Assembly: GCA_964554875.1 (NCBI GenBank)
Contig: CAZKQJ010000014.1
Span: forward strand, 1 to 64,000
Length of the DNA stretch: 64,000 nt
Origin: Marispirochaeta sp964554875
GTDB taxonomy: Bacteria; Spirochaetota; Spirochaetia; JC444; Marispirochaetaceae
Reading direction: 5' to 3'
Each line of letters opens with the position of its first letter. The first letter of the stretch is position 1. The notes under the pieces were generated by a model. That model made no database searches. It was not told where the DNA came from and worked only from the letters and a program-made list of their open reading frames with translations. Both the position numbers and the translations under genes were made by a program. Below, one piece after another: positions 40,504 to 48,444 of this stretch.

Positions 40504-42009
40504 TTATTCCTGAAAATTTTTCTGCATAAAATCAAGATCCAGTTCCGGGTATACGGGGAACTTTTCCAGCAGCTCCTTTACGCGCTGCTTGGCCGCCAGG
40601 GCCACATCTTCCGATATCTCATACTTGGCTTTGCTGGGTTTTCCGGCATTCCTGCCCTTGGTAACAGTGGCAGGACGAGTGTTACTGAGAACCGTGTTGA
40701 TGATTGAAGCGATCTCCTTCATTTCCGCTGTTCCCATCCCCAGGCTAGTAACAGCGGCGGTACCCACACGCAGCCCGGAGGTATACCAGGCGCCGTTTGG
40801 ATCAAAGGGCAGGGAATTCCGGTTCAAGGTTATGCCGCACTCCCTGAGAACACTCTCCGCCTGCCTGCCGGTCAGCCCGAAGCCCCGGACATCGATAAGA
40901 AAGAGGTGGTTATCCGTTCCTCCGGTGGCAACGGTCATTCCCTCGGCCTGAACATCCGCCGCCAGGGCCTGGCAGTTCTTGACTATCCGGGAGGCATACT
41001 CCCTGAACTCCGGTTTCGCCGCTTCCGCGAAGGCTACCGCTTTGGCGGCCATTACGTGGGGCAGCGGTCCGCCGATTACCATGGGACAGCCCTTGTTGAC
41101 AGCTTCGGCGAACTCCTCCTTGCAGAGAATCATACCCCCCCGGGGTCCCCGGAGGGTTTTATGGGTCGTAGTGGTAACCACGTGGGCATGGGCCACAGGA
41201 TCGTAGTCTCCGCTGAAAACACCCCCGGCGACCAGCCCGGCAAAGTGGGCCATGTCCACCATGAGCACCGCCCCGACCTTGTCGGCGATTTGACGCATGC
41301 GCTTGAAATCGATCTTCCGGGGATAGGCACTGTAACCGGCCAGCAGGATGAGGGGCCTGATTTCCCCGGCCTGGGCCTCGATGGCGTCATAGTCGAGAAA
41401 CCCTGTCTCCCGGTCCACAGTATAGGTGTAGGAATCGAACATCTGGGCGGAGACGTTATGCCGGTAACCGTGGGTCAGGTGTCCGCCGGAGTAGTAATCA
41501 AGGCCCAGCAGCCTCTGGTTTCCGAGTCGTTCCCGCAGTTTGTCCCAGTCCTCCCTGGAAAGATTGGAGGGATTCGGTTCTCCCAGCTCTTCGAGCCCCG
41601 GAAGTTCTATGCGCTGGTTCAGAATAGCCCAGTAGGCAATCAGATTGGCGTCGGCGCCCGAATGGGGCTGAACATAGGCGTAATCGGCCCCGAAAATTTC
41701 ACAGGCGATCTTCGCCGCCCGGCTCTCGACGGCGTCCACGTTGTCACAGCCCGCGTAAAAACGATGATAGGGAAATCCTTCGGAATACTTGTCCGTCAGA
41801 AGGTTCCCCATTGCCAGCTGGGTCGGCAGGGAGCAGTAGTTTTCACTGGCTATAAGTTTGAGATTTGTCCGCTGGTCCGCGAGTTCCTGCACAATCTTGT
41901 CTGCGATTTCCGGAGCAACGGCGTGCACCGCTTCCAGCGAGGCGACATAGGCCAGTGCGCCGGCATCGGGATTAGGATTAGCGGAGAGAAACTCCTTGGT
42001 GATGTTCAT
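40504..42009 (-). CDS. glyA: Serine hydroxymethyltransferase, long form
   Basis: 501 aa versus about 415-430 in most bacteria. Core motifs are intact: RTNLKLIASENYCS, YAGCDNVDAVE, GGHLTHG, VDMAHFAGLVAGG and the PLP-Lys motif VTTTTHKTLRGPRGG. The extra length comes from an N-terminal extension and an insertion of about 35 residues before GLDYYSGGHLTHG (LPGLEELGEPNPSNLSREDW). Long forms of this type occur in chlamydiae and spirochaetes. It makes glycine and 5,10-methylene-THF from serine. AGGAGGATTT precedes the ATG. The leader is long and structured. Confidence 0.95.
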   Translation of the reverse strand: MNITKEFLSANPNPDAGALAYVASLEAVHAVAPEIADKIVQELADQRTNLKLIASENYCSLPTQLAMGNLLTDKYSEGFPYHRFYAGCDNVDAVESRAAKIACEIFGADYAYVQPHSGADANLIAYWAILNQRIELPGLEELGEPNPSNLSREDWDKLRERLGNQRLLGLDYYSGGHLTHGYRHNVSAQMFDSYTYTVDRETGFLDYDAIEAQAGEIRPLILLAGYSAYPRKIDFKRMRQIADKVGAVLMVDMAHFAGLVAGGVFSGDYDPVAHAHVVTTTTHKTLRGPRGGMILCKEEFAEAVNKGCPMVIGGPLPHVMAAKAVAFAEAAKPEFREYASRIVKNCQALAADVQAEGMTVATGGTDNHLFLIDVRGFGLTGRQAESVLRECGITLNRNSLPFDPNGAWYTSGLRVGTAAVTSLGMGTAEMKEIASIINTVLSNTRPATVTKGRNAGKPSKAKYEISEDVALAAKQRVKELLEKFPVYPELDLDFMQKNFQE

Positions 42010-42011
42010 AA

Positions 42012-42107
42012 ATCCTCCTAAAGCTGCGTCGCGTCCCCAGGCGCGCGGGACAACGGCAGATGACTTCCCGGCGGTCGATTCCGCCTTAAAAGCAGCGCCA
42101 GTCGTTT
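42012..42107 (-). promoter_or_regulatory. Structured glyA leader with alternative hairpins
   Basis: On the minus strand CCGCC at 42074-42070 can pair either with GGCGG at 42085-42081 (6-base loop) or, extended by AGTC/GACT, with the segment at 42103-42096. The two helices exclude each other. A third hairpin, GTCCC/GGGAC at 42051-42033, sits just before the AGGAGG of glyA. This fits a leader that controls translation, but no known riboswitch core (THF, glycine, SAM) was recognised. Confidence 0.35.
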
Positions 42108-42113
42108 CCGTTT

Positions 42114-42143
42114 AATGTATCAGTAAATCGGAATAATCTGCAA
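42114..42143 (-). promoter_or_regulatory. Probable glyA promoter
   Basis: On the minus strand TTGCAG (42143-42138), an 18-base spacer and TACATT (42119-42114). Transcription would start near 42107, leaving a leader of about 97 nt before the glyA ATG at 42009. Confidence 0.45.
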
Positions 42144-42190
42144 TAGAAAGGAGTACCCCGCCGGGGATTTTCAGTAAAGGAACAGGAAAG

Positions 42191-43471
42191 CTACATTTTA
42201 GCTATATATTCGTTTAACCTGGACAGCCTCTGAGCCAGAAGCCGGGCCAGGAAGAGGCCGTAATGGGGATTCCGGCGGATCAGATTTACGAAATCGACCT
42301 TCGAGATCTTGAGAAGACTGGACCGTCCGCGGGAGGTAACGGTAGCCGAACGCCGGTTATTAATCAAAAAGGACATTTCGCCAAGAAACATGTCCGCTGT
42401 CGTCAGGGTAGAGAGGTGTCTGCCCTTGGATGTAACATCAAAGGTTCCGCTGACAATATAGTAGAGGTAATTCGAGTCCTCGTTTTCGGTAAAAACCACA
42501 TCTCCGTCATTGAAAATCCGTTCCTTCTGCCCCCGTAAAATCCCGGGTACAATGTTGACCTCGTTCTTCTGATGCATGATCTTGAAGGAGACGCAATTGC
42601 CGGCCTTGTTATACTCGAGGCCTCCCATGTAATAGTTGGACATTCGTATTCCATGTCCATGCTTTTCCAGATTTACCTTGTTTTCCCTGCTGGAAATTAC
42701 TGATTGCCAGTCAAAGCCCTCACCCTCATCACAAATGGAGAAACTGCTGTGATCGGTTGTTATATGATACGTGAACCGGACCTTGCGCCGGGCTACTTCG
42801 GGATTTCTGTTCTTCTCCCGGATAAGTTCAAAGATATCATTGTGCTCCTTGAGCCAGCTGCTCTTTTCGTCGTAGGAAATACGACAATTCCCGTGTTCGA
42901 TGGCGTTCATAAGCAGTTCCATCAGGGAGACCTGAAGCCTGTCACGGGCATCCTTATTGATAAAATCCGAATTGAACAGATAGTTGGTTAAAAGATTGGC
43001 GTAGGTTTTGATATCGAAGGGATCGTTATCGATGATAAAGGCACCGTTTATAGAGTCGAAAAGTTTATTGTACAGGTCACGGTGAAACAAAATATTCCGG
43101 TTCTGCCGAATTATCCTCAAAGCCCTGGGAAAGCTGAAATCGAGATCATACACGGGAATGAGGGAAATGCAGTTGAACTGCTTGAGGTACTCCTCGAATT
43201 CCGGCTCCAGCCTGTCCCGGTAAATTCCGATTATTCCCCCGTAGAGGATCCATGGATCCTTCAAAACCTCGTCCAGTACGCCCCGGATATTGACCTGCCT
43301 GTCGCTGAGGTTGTAAATCACCAGTTCGGGCAGCTCATATTTAAGATACGAGAGGACATCCTCCTTTTTGGTCAGAAAGATCGCTTCATCCCCGGAAAAC
43401 TGCTGGGAAACGTAGGCTTTGATGCGGGAGTTAATGTTTTTCGCCGTCGAAATAACCGGTATTGAACTCAT
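42191..43471 (-). CDS. HATPase and cyclic-nucleotide-binding domain fusion
   Basis: 426 aa, cytoplasmic. Residues 1-125 look like a receiver-type alpha/beta domain without its phospho-Asp pattern. Residues about 175-300 are a GHKL ATPase of the anti-sigma/serine-kinase kind: N-box LMELLMNAIEHGN (Glu185, Asn189, His193), DEGEGFDW and HGHGIRMSNYYMGG. Residues about 310-425 are a cyclic-nucleotide-binding domain (FNDGDVVFTENEDSNYLYYI, LGEMSFLINNRRSATV), where GE-x6-RxA-type phosphate-binding residues are partly kept. It probably joins a second-messenger signal to a partner-switching output. It is last in a three-gene unit, with the stop of the preceding gene 3 bases away. Confidence 0.8.
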   Translation of the reverse strand: MSSIPVISTAKNINSRIKAYVSQQFSGDEAIFLTKKEDVLSYLKYELPELVIYNLSDRQVNIRGVLDEVLKDPWILYGGIIGIYRDRLEPEFEEYLKQFNCISLIPVYDLDFSFPRALRIIRQNRNILFHRDLYNKLFDSINGAFIIDNDPFDIKTYANLLTNYLFNSDFINKDARDRLQVSLMELLMNAIEHGNCRISYDEKSSWLKEHNDIFELIREKNRNPEVARRKVRFTYHITTDHSSFSICDEGEGFDWQSVISSRENKVNLEKHGHGIRMSNYYMGGLEYNKAGNCVSFKIMHQKNEVNIVPGILRGQKERIFNDGDVVFTENEDSNYLYYIVSGTFDVTSKGRHLSTLTTADMFLGEMSFLINNRRSATVTSRGRSSLLKISKVDFVNLIRRNPHYGLFLARLLAQRLSRLNEYIAKM

Positions 43472-43473
43472 AG

Positions 43474-44460
43474 CTACCTCGTAATTCCAGACACCGGATC
43501 CAGGAGAGCGCGAACAGCGGAGAGCTCCTCATCTGAACCCGGTCGGACTGCAAACTGGTGGAGAGCGGCCTCATAAAGGGCGTAATGCCATCGTCTTTGT
43601 TCATCTTCAAACCATTCCGGATGAAAAAGCTTTTTACCCAGCTTCCGTAAAACGGGGGCACGGTTCCGGATTTCCCGCAGGCTGACCATGAAAGAGCCGA
43701 AATCTTCGATCCGTCGCTCCCATCTCAAACGAAGAAGGTGCCAGGCTTCGTCGAACAGTTCATCAACTTCGGCGTAGGAGTCCGTAAAGTCCTTGACCTG
43801 TGAGGACAGGCTTTCCGGCAACAGATCGAGCCATGCGGGTGGAGCCGGCAGGGAAAACCCGGAAAAACGGCTGGAGCGGGGTATAACAATTCCGGGAAAT
43901 CCGGGGCCTATCTTCACTGCCTCGGCATATGAGCACTCTGCAGGCTTGATCGATACAAGTGTCTTTTCAAAGGTTTTCGAGACTCCTTCCATAATTTCAG
44001 CCCCCCCCCGTATCCTGGTTCCTGAACCTTCATATTCCAGGGGACCACAATCAGTGACAGCCACACAGGGAGACATGGCAAAAACGGAGAGCAGGTCCTC
44101 CACAATGTCTTCAACAAGATGCTGAATAATGCTGATCTGCGGAGGTCCATTCTCCGGCAGCACGGAGCTGCCTGTAGCGGGATGGGCACCAATAAACTCA
44201 AAAATACGACGGAATGACAGAACAGGGATCAATGTCAGTTCAAGGGATTCGCCGATAGTCAGCAGTCCCCGGAAAAACTCCTCCGGGTAGGCGGCCGGGT
44301 CCTTCAGGGCGGAATCGAAACTCCAGCAGAACTGTCTGTCCGGATCTATGTAGAGAGTATGTATACCCCGCTCCTTAACCGCAAGAAGCAGCTCCCGCAT
44401 TATCTCTCCCCGGGGGGGAAAGGGCTGGAGATTCAGCAGGATTCCTTCGGGAGTCTTCAT
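43474..44460 (-). CDS. Unknown protein, 328 aa
   Basis: I do not recognise this protein. It has no signal peptide or membrane segment. The first half has alternating hydrophobic strands and helices (RGIHTLYIDPDRQFCWSF, ELTLIPVLSFRRIFEFIGAH) that could be part of a TIM barrel as in glycosidases, but no catalytic motif is clear. The second half is helical with many Trp and Arg (DEAWHLLRLRWERRIEDFG, HPEWFEDEQRRWHYALYEAA). It starts 2 bases after the DivIC-like stop and has no separate ribosome-binding site, so it depends on translational coupling. Confidence 0.65.
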   Translation of the reverse strand: MKTPEGILLNLQPFPPRGEIMRELLLAVKERGIHTLYIDPDRQFCWSFDSALKDPAAYPEEFFRGLLTIGESLELTLIPVLSFRRIFEFIGAHPATGSSVLPENGPPQISIIQHLVEDIVEDLLSVFAMSPCVAVTDCGPLEYEGSGTRIRGGAEIMEGVSKTFEKTLVSIKPAECSYAEAVKIGPGFPGIVIPRSSRFSGFSLPAPPAWLDLLPESLSSQVKDFTDSYAEVDELFDEAWHLLRLRWERRIEDFGSFMVSLREIRNRAPVLRKLGKKLFHPEWFEDEQRRWHYALYEAALHQFAVRPGSDEELSAVRALLDPVSGITR

Positions 44461-44462
44461 CG

Positions 44463-44918
44463 TTAATTATGAGCGGAACGCTCTGTCCTTGCCCTGGGAT
44501 TAGAGAAGATCGCGATAATCAGAAATACCACAGCCATTGTGGCAATGCCCGCCAGAAGCGAGAGCGCATTGCGGGCCGGTCGTTCCCCTCCGGGCGCTAT
44601 AATACGTCCGACGGAATAGTAGTTCCCGGGCCGGGGCTTGAGGTTCTCGAGCATCAGAAAGGTCTCGTCTTTTTGAGCATAACCCAGGTCCCGTGCCCTG
44701 AGAATCACCGTCTCGGAAGAACGTCGCAGAGACTCGAATTCCCCGGAAAGTTCCCGGTGCAGATCCTTCAGCTCCTGAAGGTTCTTTTCGAGACGCACCA
44801 GCTCAGTCTGCAGCTGCCTGAAAGCAAACAATCCGCTAGGGCTGTACAGGTAATAGACCAGCGAAGCAGCGATAAAGCCAATATATAAAGAGAAAAGCAG
44901 ACGGGCACCAATCTTCAT
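44463..44918 (-). CDS. DivIC/FtsB-like protein with an extra C-terminal membrane segment
   Basis: 151 aa. A transmembrane segment at about 7-25 is followed by a Leu-zipper-like coiled coil (32-75, LQTELVRLEKNLQELKDLHR) and LRARDLGYAQKDETFLML-type sequence (ILRARDLGYAQKDETF), which matches the AREELGYVxxGE end of septum formation initiators. Such proteins form the FtsQLB/DivIC complex at the division site. Unusually, a second hydrophobic segment occurs at about 118-139 (ALSLLAGIATMAVVFLIIAI), so both ends would be anchored. It heads the unit that includes the unknown and the HATPase fusion gene. Confidence 0.7.
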   Translation of the reverse strand: MKIGARLLFSLYIGFIAASLVYYLYSPSGLFAFRQLQTELVRLEKNLQELKDLHRELSGEFESLRRSSETVILRARDLGYAQKDETFLMLENLKPRPGNYYSVGRIIAPGGERPARNALSLLAGIATMAVVFLIIAIFSNPRARTERSAHN

Positions 44919-45088
44919 ACTTTAAATAACGGCCAACTAGGGTTAAACTTTATATTGAATAGTTCCTGTATATACCGGGCCTTCTGCATATAATTTCCAG
45001 CATACAGAGGTCATCAGATTTCTGTTCAATGGATGATTGATTCTTGCCGATATATTGAGTACTGTGAACTATAATCCGGGAGACGGCC

Positions 45089-47383
45089 ATGGGTGTTGAA
45101 AAGGATTTTGATACGCTGGATACATCAGAACAACTCGATTCAACAGGGGGGACCCTTGAGGAGTACGGAGTCTGGGTAAAATCCGGCCCTGAAGACATTG
45201 ACGAATCAGCGGACAGCGACTCATTTTCGTTGGAGAATCTGCCAGAAATCGAAGGGGCTACATCATTCCTGACCGAGGAAGAGGAATCTCTTCTGGGAGA
45301 CCTGGAAACGAGTACTTTCGAAGAAGAAGACAATTCTGATGCTGAGGTCTCGGACAAAAGCCCGGAGATGACTGAATTCGGCGAAGAAGATTCAATAGAG
45401 GAAGATTTCAGCCTGGAAGATCTGGACGATATGAGTGATTTTGACTCCATCGAAGAGGATGACGCCGAAGCGGAAGAAAGTCCTTTTGAAGATGAACTCT
45501 CCCTTGACGAAGACATTTTTACCATCGACACCCCGGAGGACTCTTTTCCCGATACGGAAACGGAAGGGGAGACCTCTCAGAGCGAGGAAGACGAGTTGTT
45601 TGAACCAGAAAAAGAAGCACCGGATACTGAAGAAGAAGTTGGAACAGAAAGCCCTGAAACCGAGGAAGAGGATTTTTTCGATTTAGATCTGGACAGCCTG
45701 GAAGAGGAAAGCGGGGGAACCGGACAGGAACAGGAAGCACTCCCCTCCTTTGACGAGGAGGAGTTTGAAGCCATGTCACTGGATGAGGATTCCGAAGCAT
45801 CCGGGATCTCCGACACCAGCGAAGCGGTTTTCTCCGAGGAACCCGAGGAGATAAGTCTGGACGATCTGGAGCAGGATGAAGAAGAGGAGCTTCCGGAACT
45901 CTCTGTGGAGGAACTTGTTGAAGAGAACATCGTCTCCTCGGACCTGGATACGGAGATAGAGGAAAAATCCGAAGTTCTGAGAAAAATAGAGGATGAACTG
46001 CATTCAATCCGCGATGAACTTGCCGCTTTGAAGAATGAACTCAGCAGTCTGAAGCTTTCGTCCCCGGCAACCGGGCAGGAAGAAGAGTATCAGGATCAGG
46101 AAGATGACGAAGAGCGTCTGACCGGCTTTTTCGAGGAAGATGAGGACGAAACTATTGCCTTGACGGGTGACGAACTCGATAACATCCTGAATACTGCGGA
46201 TGTAACCGAAGAAGCGGGAAAAGCGTCCGAAGGTCCCGAAGAGGAAATCGATCTCTCCAGCATGGACAGCAGCCTCTCCGAGGCCCTGGACCTCTCCCCT
46301 GGGGAAGAAAGTACTGAAGAGCCAGAAACAGAGGAGTTTGATCTCTCAGGACCGGAGGAGCCGGAAGAGGAAGCTGAAGACGAGATAGACCTGTCGGAAC
46401 CTGAGACCGGAGAGGAGGAACTGGAGCTTTCCGACCTGGACACCGAGGAGGAGCTTGATCTCTCGGATCTGGGAATTCCCGAAGAGGAAGATGCTGAAGA
46501 AGAGATGAGCCTCCCCGAAACGGAGACATACGAAGAAGATTTCGATATCTCGGAATCCGAGACGACGGACGAGCTTGACATAAGCGCCATGGAGGATTTT
46601 GAAGATCTGAACGAAACCCAGGAAGAAGCTGAAACCCTTGACGAGGACGAGCTGGAACTCCTGGACAATCCTGAGGATCATCTTGAACCCGATGACCTTC
46701 TGGACGGCGAAGATATTCTCGACATCCATGACGAAGAGCTTTATCCGGCGGAAGAAAGCATCGAAAAAGCGGAAAGCGGCGCTGACGAGGAGTTGCTCAT
46801 CTCCGAGGAAGATACTGAAGAAGAACCCGAAGAGCCCGACTTCGCTGACCTCGATCTGGAAGACCTGGAACTTGGAACAGAAGAATCGGAAGCGGAAGAG
46901 GAGCTGAACCTCGAAGCGGAAGAGGAAGCAGAGAGCGAGGATACCGGTAACGAACTGGAAGACCTGGAAGAAGAGACGGAACTTGACATATCTCCCGAGG
47001 ATTCCCGGGAGATGGACGAAATTGTCGAGACCTCGGAGGAAGAGGCAGAATTCCCCGAAAACGAAATCCTCGACCTCAGCGAAGAGGAGATCGGGCTGGA
47101 AACTGAGGACTCCGGGGATACCTTCGAAGAAATCGAAGTCGACGAGTTTTCCGCGGAAGAGGCTGAAGTTTTTCCGGATTCCGAAGAGGCTGAAACAAAA
47201 TCGGCAGGCTCCGCGGACACCCTGGATCTTAATCCCGAGCTCCAGAGCGAGATAAAGTCTGTTCTTTCCTATATGGATCAGCTTCTTGAGGCTCTTCCGG
47301 AAGATAAAATTGAAGAGTTTGCACGGTCTGAACACTTCAAGGTGTATCAGAAACTTTTTGATGAACTGGGGATATCGTCCTAA
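45089..47383 (+). CDS. Extremely acidic low-complexity protein, 764 aa
   Basis: By eye nearly half of the residues are Glu or Asp. Degenerate repeats such as EEELDLSDLGIPEEED, EEIDLSEPETGEEELEL and DLDLEDLELGTEESE run through the middle and second half, so most of it should be disordered. Two parts look ordered: a coiled coil at about 289-325 (VLRKIEDELHSIRDELAALK) and the C-terminal 50 residues (LQSEIKSVLSYMDQLLEALP). The conserved-looking C-terminus may bind a partner, the acidic body acting as a spacer or polycation binder. No signal peptide. GGGAG precedes the ATG. Its stop overlaps the next gene (TAATG). Confidence 0.8.
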   Translation: MGVEKDFDTLDTSEQLDSTGGTLEEYGVWVKSGPEDIDESADSDSFSLENLPEIEGATSFLTEEEESLLGDLETSTFEEEDNSDAEVSDKSPEMTEFGEEDSIEEDFSLEDLDDMSDFDSIEEDDAEAEESPFEDELSLDEDIFTIDTPEDSFPDTETEGETSQSEEDELFEPEKEAPDTEEEVGTESPETEEEDFFDLDLDSLEEESGGTGQEQEALPSFDEEEFEAMSLDEDSEASGISDTSEAVFSEEPEEISLDDLEQDEEEELPELSVEELVEENIVSSDLDTEIEEKSEVLRKIEDELHSIRDELAALKNELSSLKLSSPATGQEEEYQDQEDDEERLTGFFEEDEDETIALTGDELDNILNTADVTEEAGKASEGPEEEIDLSSMDSSLSEALDLSPGEESTEEPETEEFDLSGPEEPEEEAEDEIDLSEPETGEEELELSDLDTEEELDLSDLGIPEEEDAEEEMSLPETETYEEDFDISESETTDELDISAMEDFEDLNETQEEAETLDEDELELLDNPEDHLEPDDLLDGEDILDIHDEELYPAEESIEKAESGADEELLISEEDTEEEPEEPDFADLDLEDLELGTEESEAEEELNLEAEEEAESEDTGNELEDLEEETELDISPEDSREMDEIVETSEEEAEFPENEILDLSEEEIGLETEDSGDTFEEIEVDEFSAEEAEVFPDSEEAETKSAGSADTLDLNPELQSEIKSVLSYMDQLLEALPEDKIEEFARSEHFKVYQKLFDELGISS

Positions 47384-48441
47384 TGGGATTGCTTGAAAAG
47401 GCCTCGGCCCGTCGTAATCTGTCAAAAAGCGGATTGCGGGCCAGGGCTGAGGAATATAAAAACAACAGCCGCCTGCCGGCTGAAGACAAGAGTATCGAAT
47501 CGGGTAAACATCCGGCGAAAAAAAAAAACCTGGCCGCTGAACCCTCCGGACTGAGGGAACTCTGCGATAAAATCGACAGCCTGTCACCATCGCTGGAAGG
47601 GATCGCTGAGCTTTTCGAAGAGTTTAAGCAGCTTTTCTCTATTGAAAAAGGGGCTTTTCTTACAAGGAACAGGGACGAGAGTTTCTTTCTGCCCCGGGCA
47701 CAAACCGGGCTTGATGTCACGAGCCGGAACCGGCTTCGATTTCCAGCCGCTTTCTTCAAATCCTCCGGCAAAGGAATATGGGAATCCTTTGACGATTACT
47801 CCTTTCTCAAGCCTTTTCTCTCTTCAAGGGAGTATGAGCTCCTGGAGGACCTTCGTATGCTGGCAATTTATGCAGATGACGAGCCGACAGGAATGATCCT
47901 TCTTTTTGGAGAAGAACCGGACGAGCTGGACCACATTTTACTGCCGGAAGACCAGATAGAAGCCCTTCAAAACTCCCTGGGAAATTACCTTCGAAAAAAC
48001 AAACTGCTGCGCCTGGGCGGTTCCGTCGCCGATGTATCAGGCAGCACATCTGAGCTGAAGGAGTTCCTTCGGAAAATGGAATCCCAGGGAAAGGAGCTTA
48101 CGGCCATCCGCTTTTCCCTGAACAGACTGCTGATTCATCTTTCCGCCCTGTCCGCGGATGTTGATCTTTTCCGGGCCCGGAAAGACAGCCTGCGAATCAT
48201 AGAGACCCTCTTTGAAGGAAGTTCCCGAACAATCCCTCTGAAGGATGACGACTATCTCCTCCTCCTTGGAACCCGTCAGCGCCCGAATCCGAAGCTGCTG
48301 GAACACCAGGTCCGCCTTGCCCTGCAGAACTTCTTTTCCGACAACGAAGCCGGGATTGATTTTCACCTGGTCCCTCCCCCCACCTCGTTTGATTCCCTGG
48401 AGGATCTTACAGCCCAGTATCCGTCGGAGAAGCAGCCTTAG
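47383..48441 (+). CDS. Unknown cytoplasmic protein with GAF-like and degenerate GGDEF-like parts
   Basis: 352 aa. The first 55 residues are basic and low in order (KKKNLAAEPS), a contrast to the acidic protein just before it. Residues about 75-205 have a GAF-like strand/helix pattern. Residues about 210-345 have a ferredoxin-like pattern (ELTAIRFSLNRLLIHLSALS, LKDDDYLLLLGTR, ALQNFF) reminiscent of a nucleotide-cyclase fold without catalytic residues. These are impressions only. It is coupled to the acidic protein (TAATG) and to the first DUF115 gene (3-base gap), so it probably belongs to the same process. Confidence 0.65.
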   Translation: MGLLEKASARRNLSKSGLRARAEEYKNNSRLPAEDKSIESGKHPAKKKNLAAEPSGLRELCDKIDSLSPSLEGIAELFEEFKQLFSIEKGAFLTRNRDESFFLPRAQTGLDVTSRNRLRFPAAFFKSSGKGIWESFDDYSFLKPFLSSREYELLEDLRMLAIYADDEPTGMILLFGEEPDELDHILLPEDQIEALQNSLGNYLRKNKLLRLGGSVADVSGSTSELKEFLRKMESQGKELTAIRFSLNRLLIHLSALSADVDLFRARKDSLRIIETLFEGSSRTIPLKDDDYLLLLGTRQRPNPKLLEHQVRLALQNFFSDNEAGIDFHLVPPPTSFDSLEDLTAQYPSEKQP

Positions 48442-48444
48442 CCA

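Noticed and set aside
42010..42107. THF, glycine or SAM riboswitch before glyA
   Set aside because: The leader is structured, but none of the conserved core sequences of these riboswitches could be placed.
45044..45075. Promoter TTGCCG/TATAAT before the acidic protein gene
   Set aside because: The spacing is 20 bases, and the start point would fall on the ribosome-binding site; too weak to list.
46741..47220. Ser-rich frames opposite the acidic protein
   Set aside because: Poly-Ser arises from the complement of Glu/Asp codons (GAA/GAG/GAC); an artefact of low complexity.
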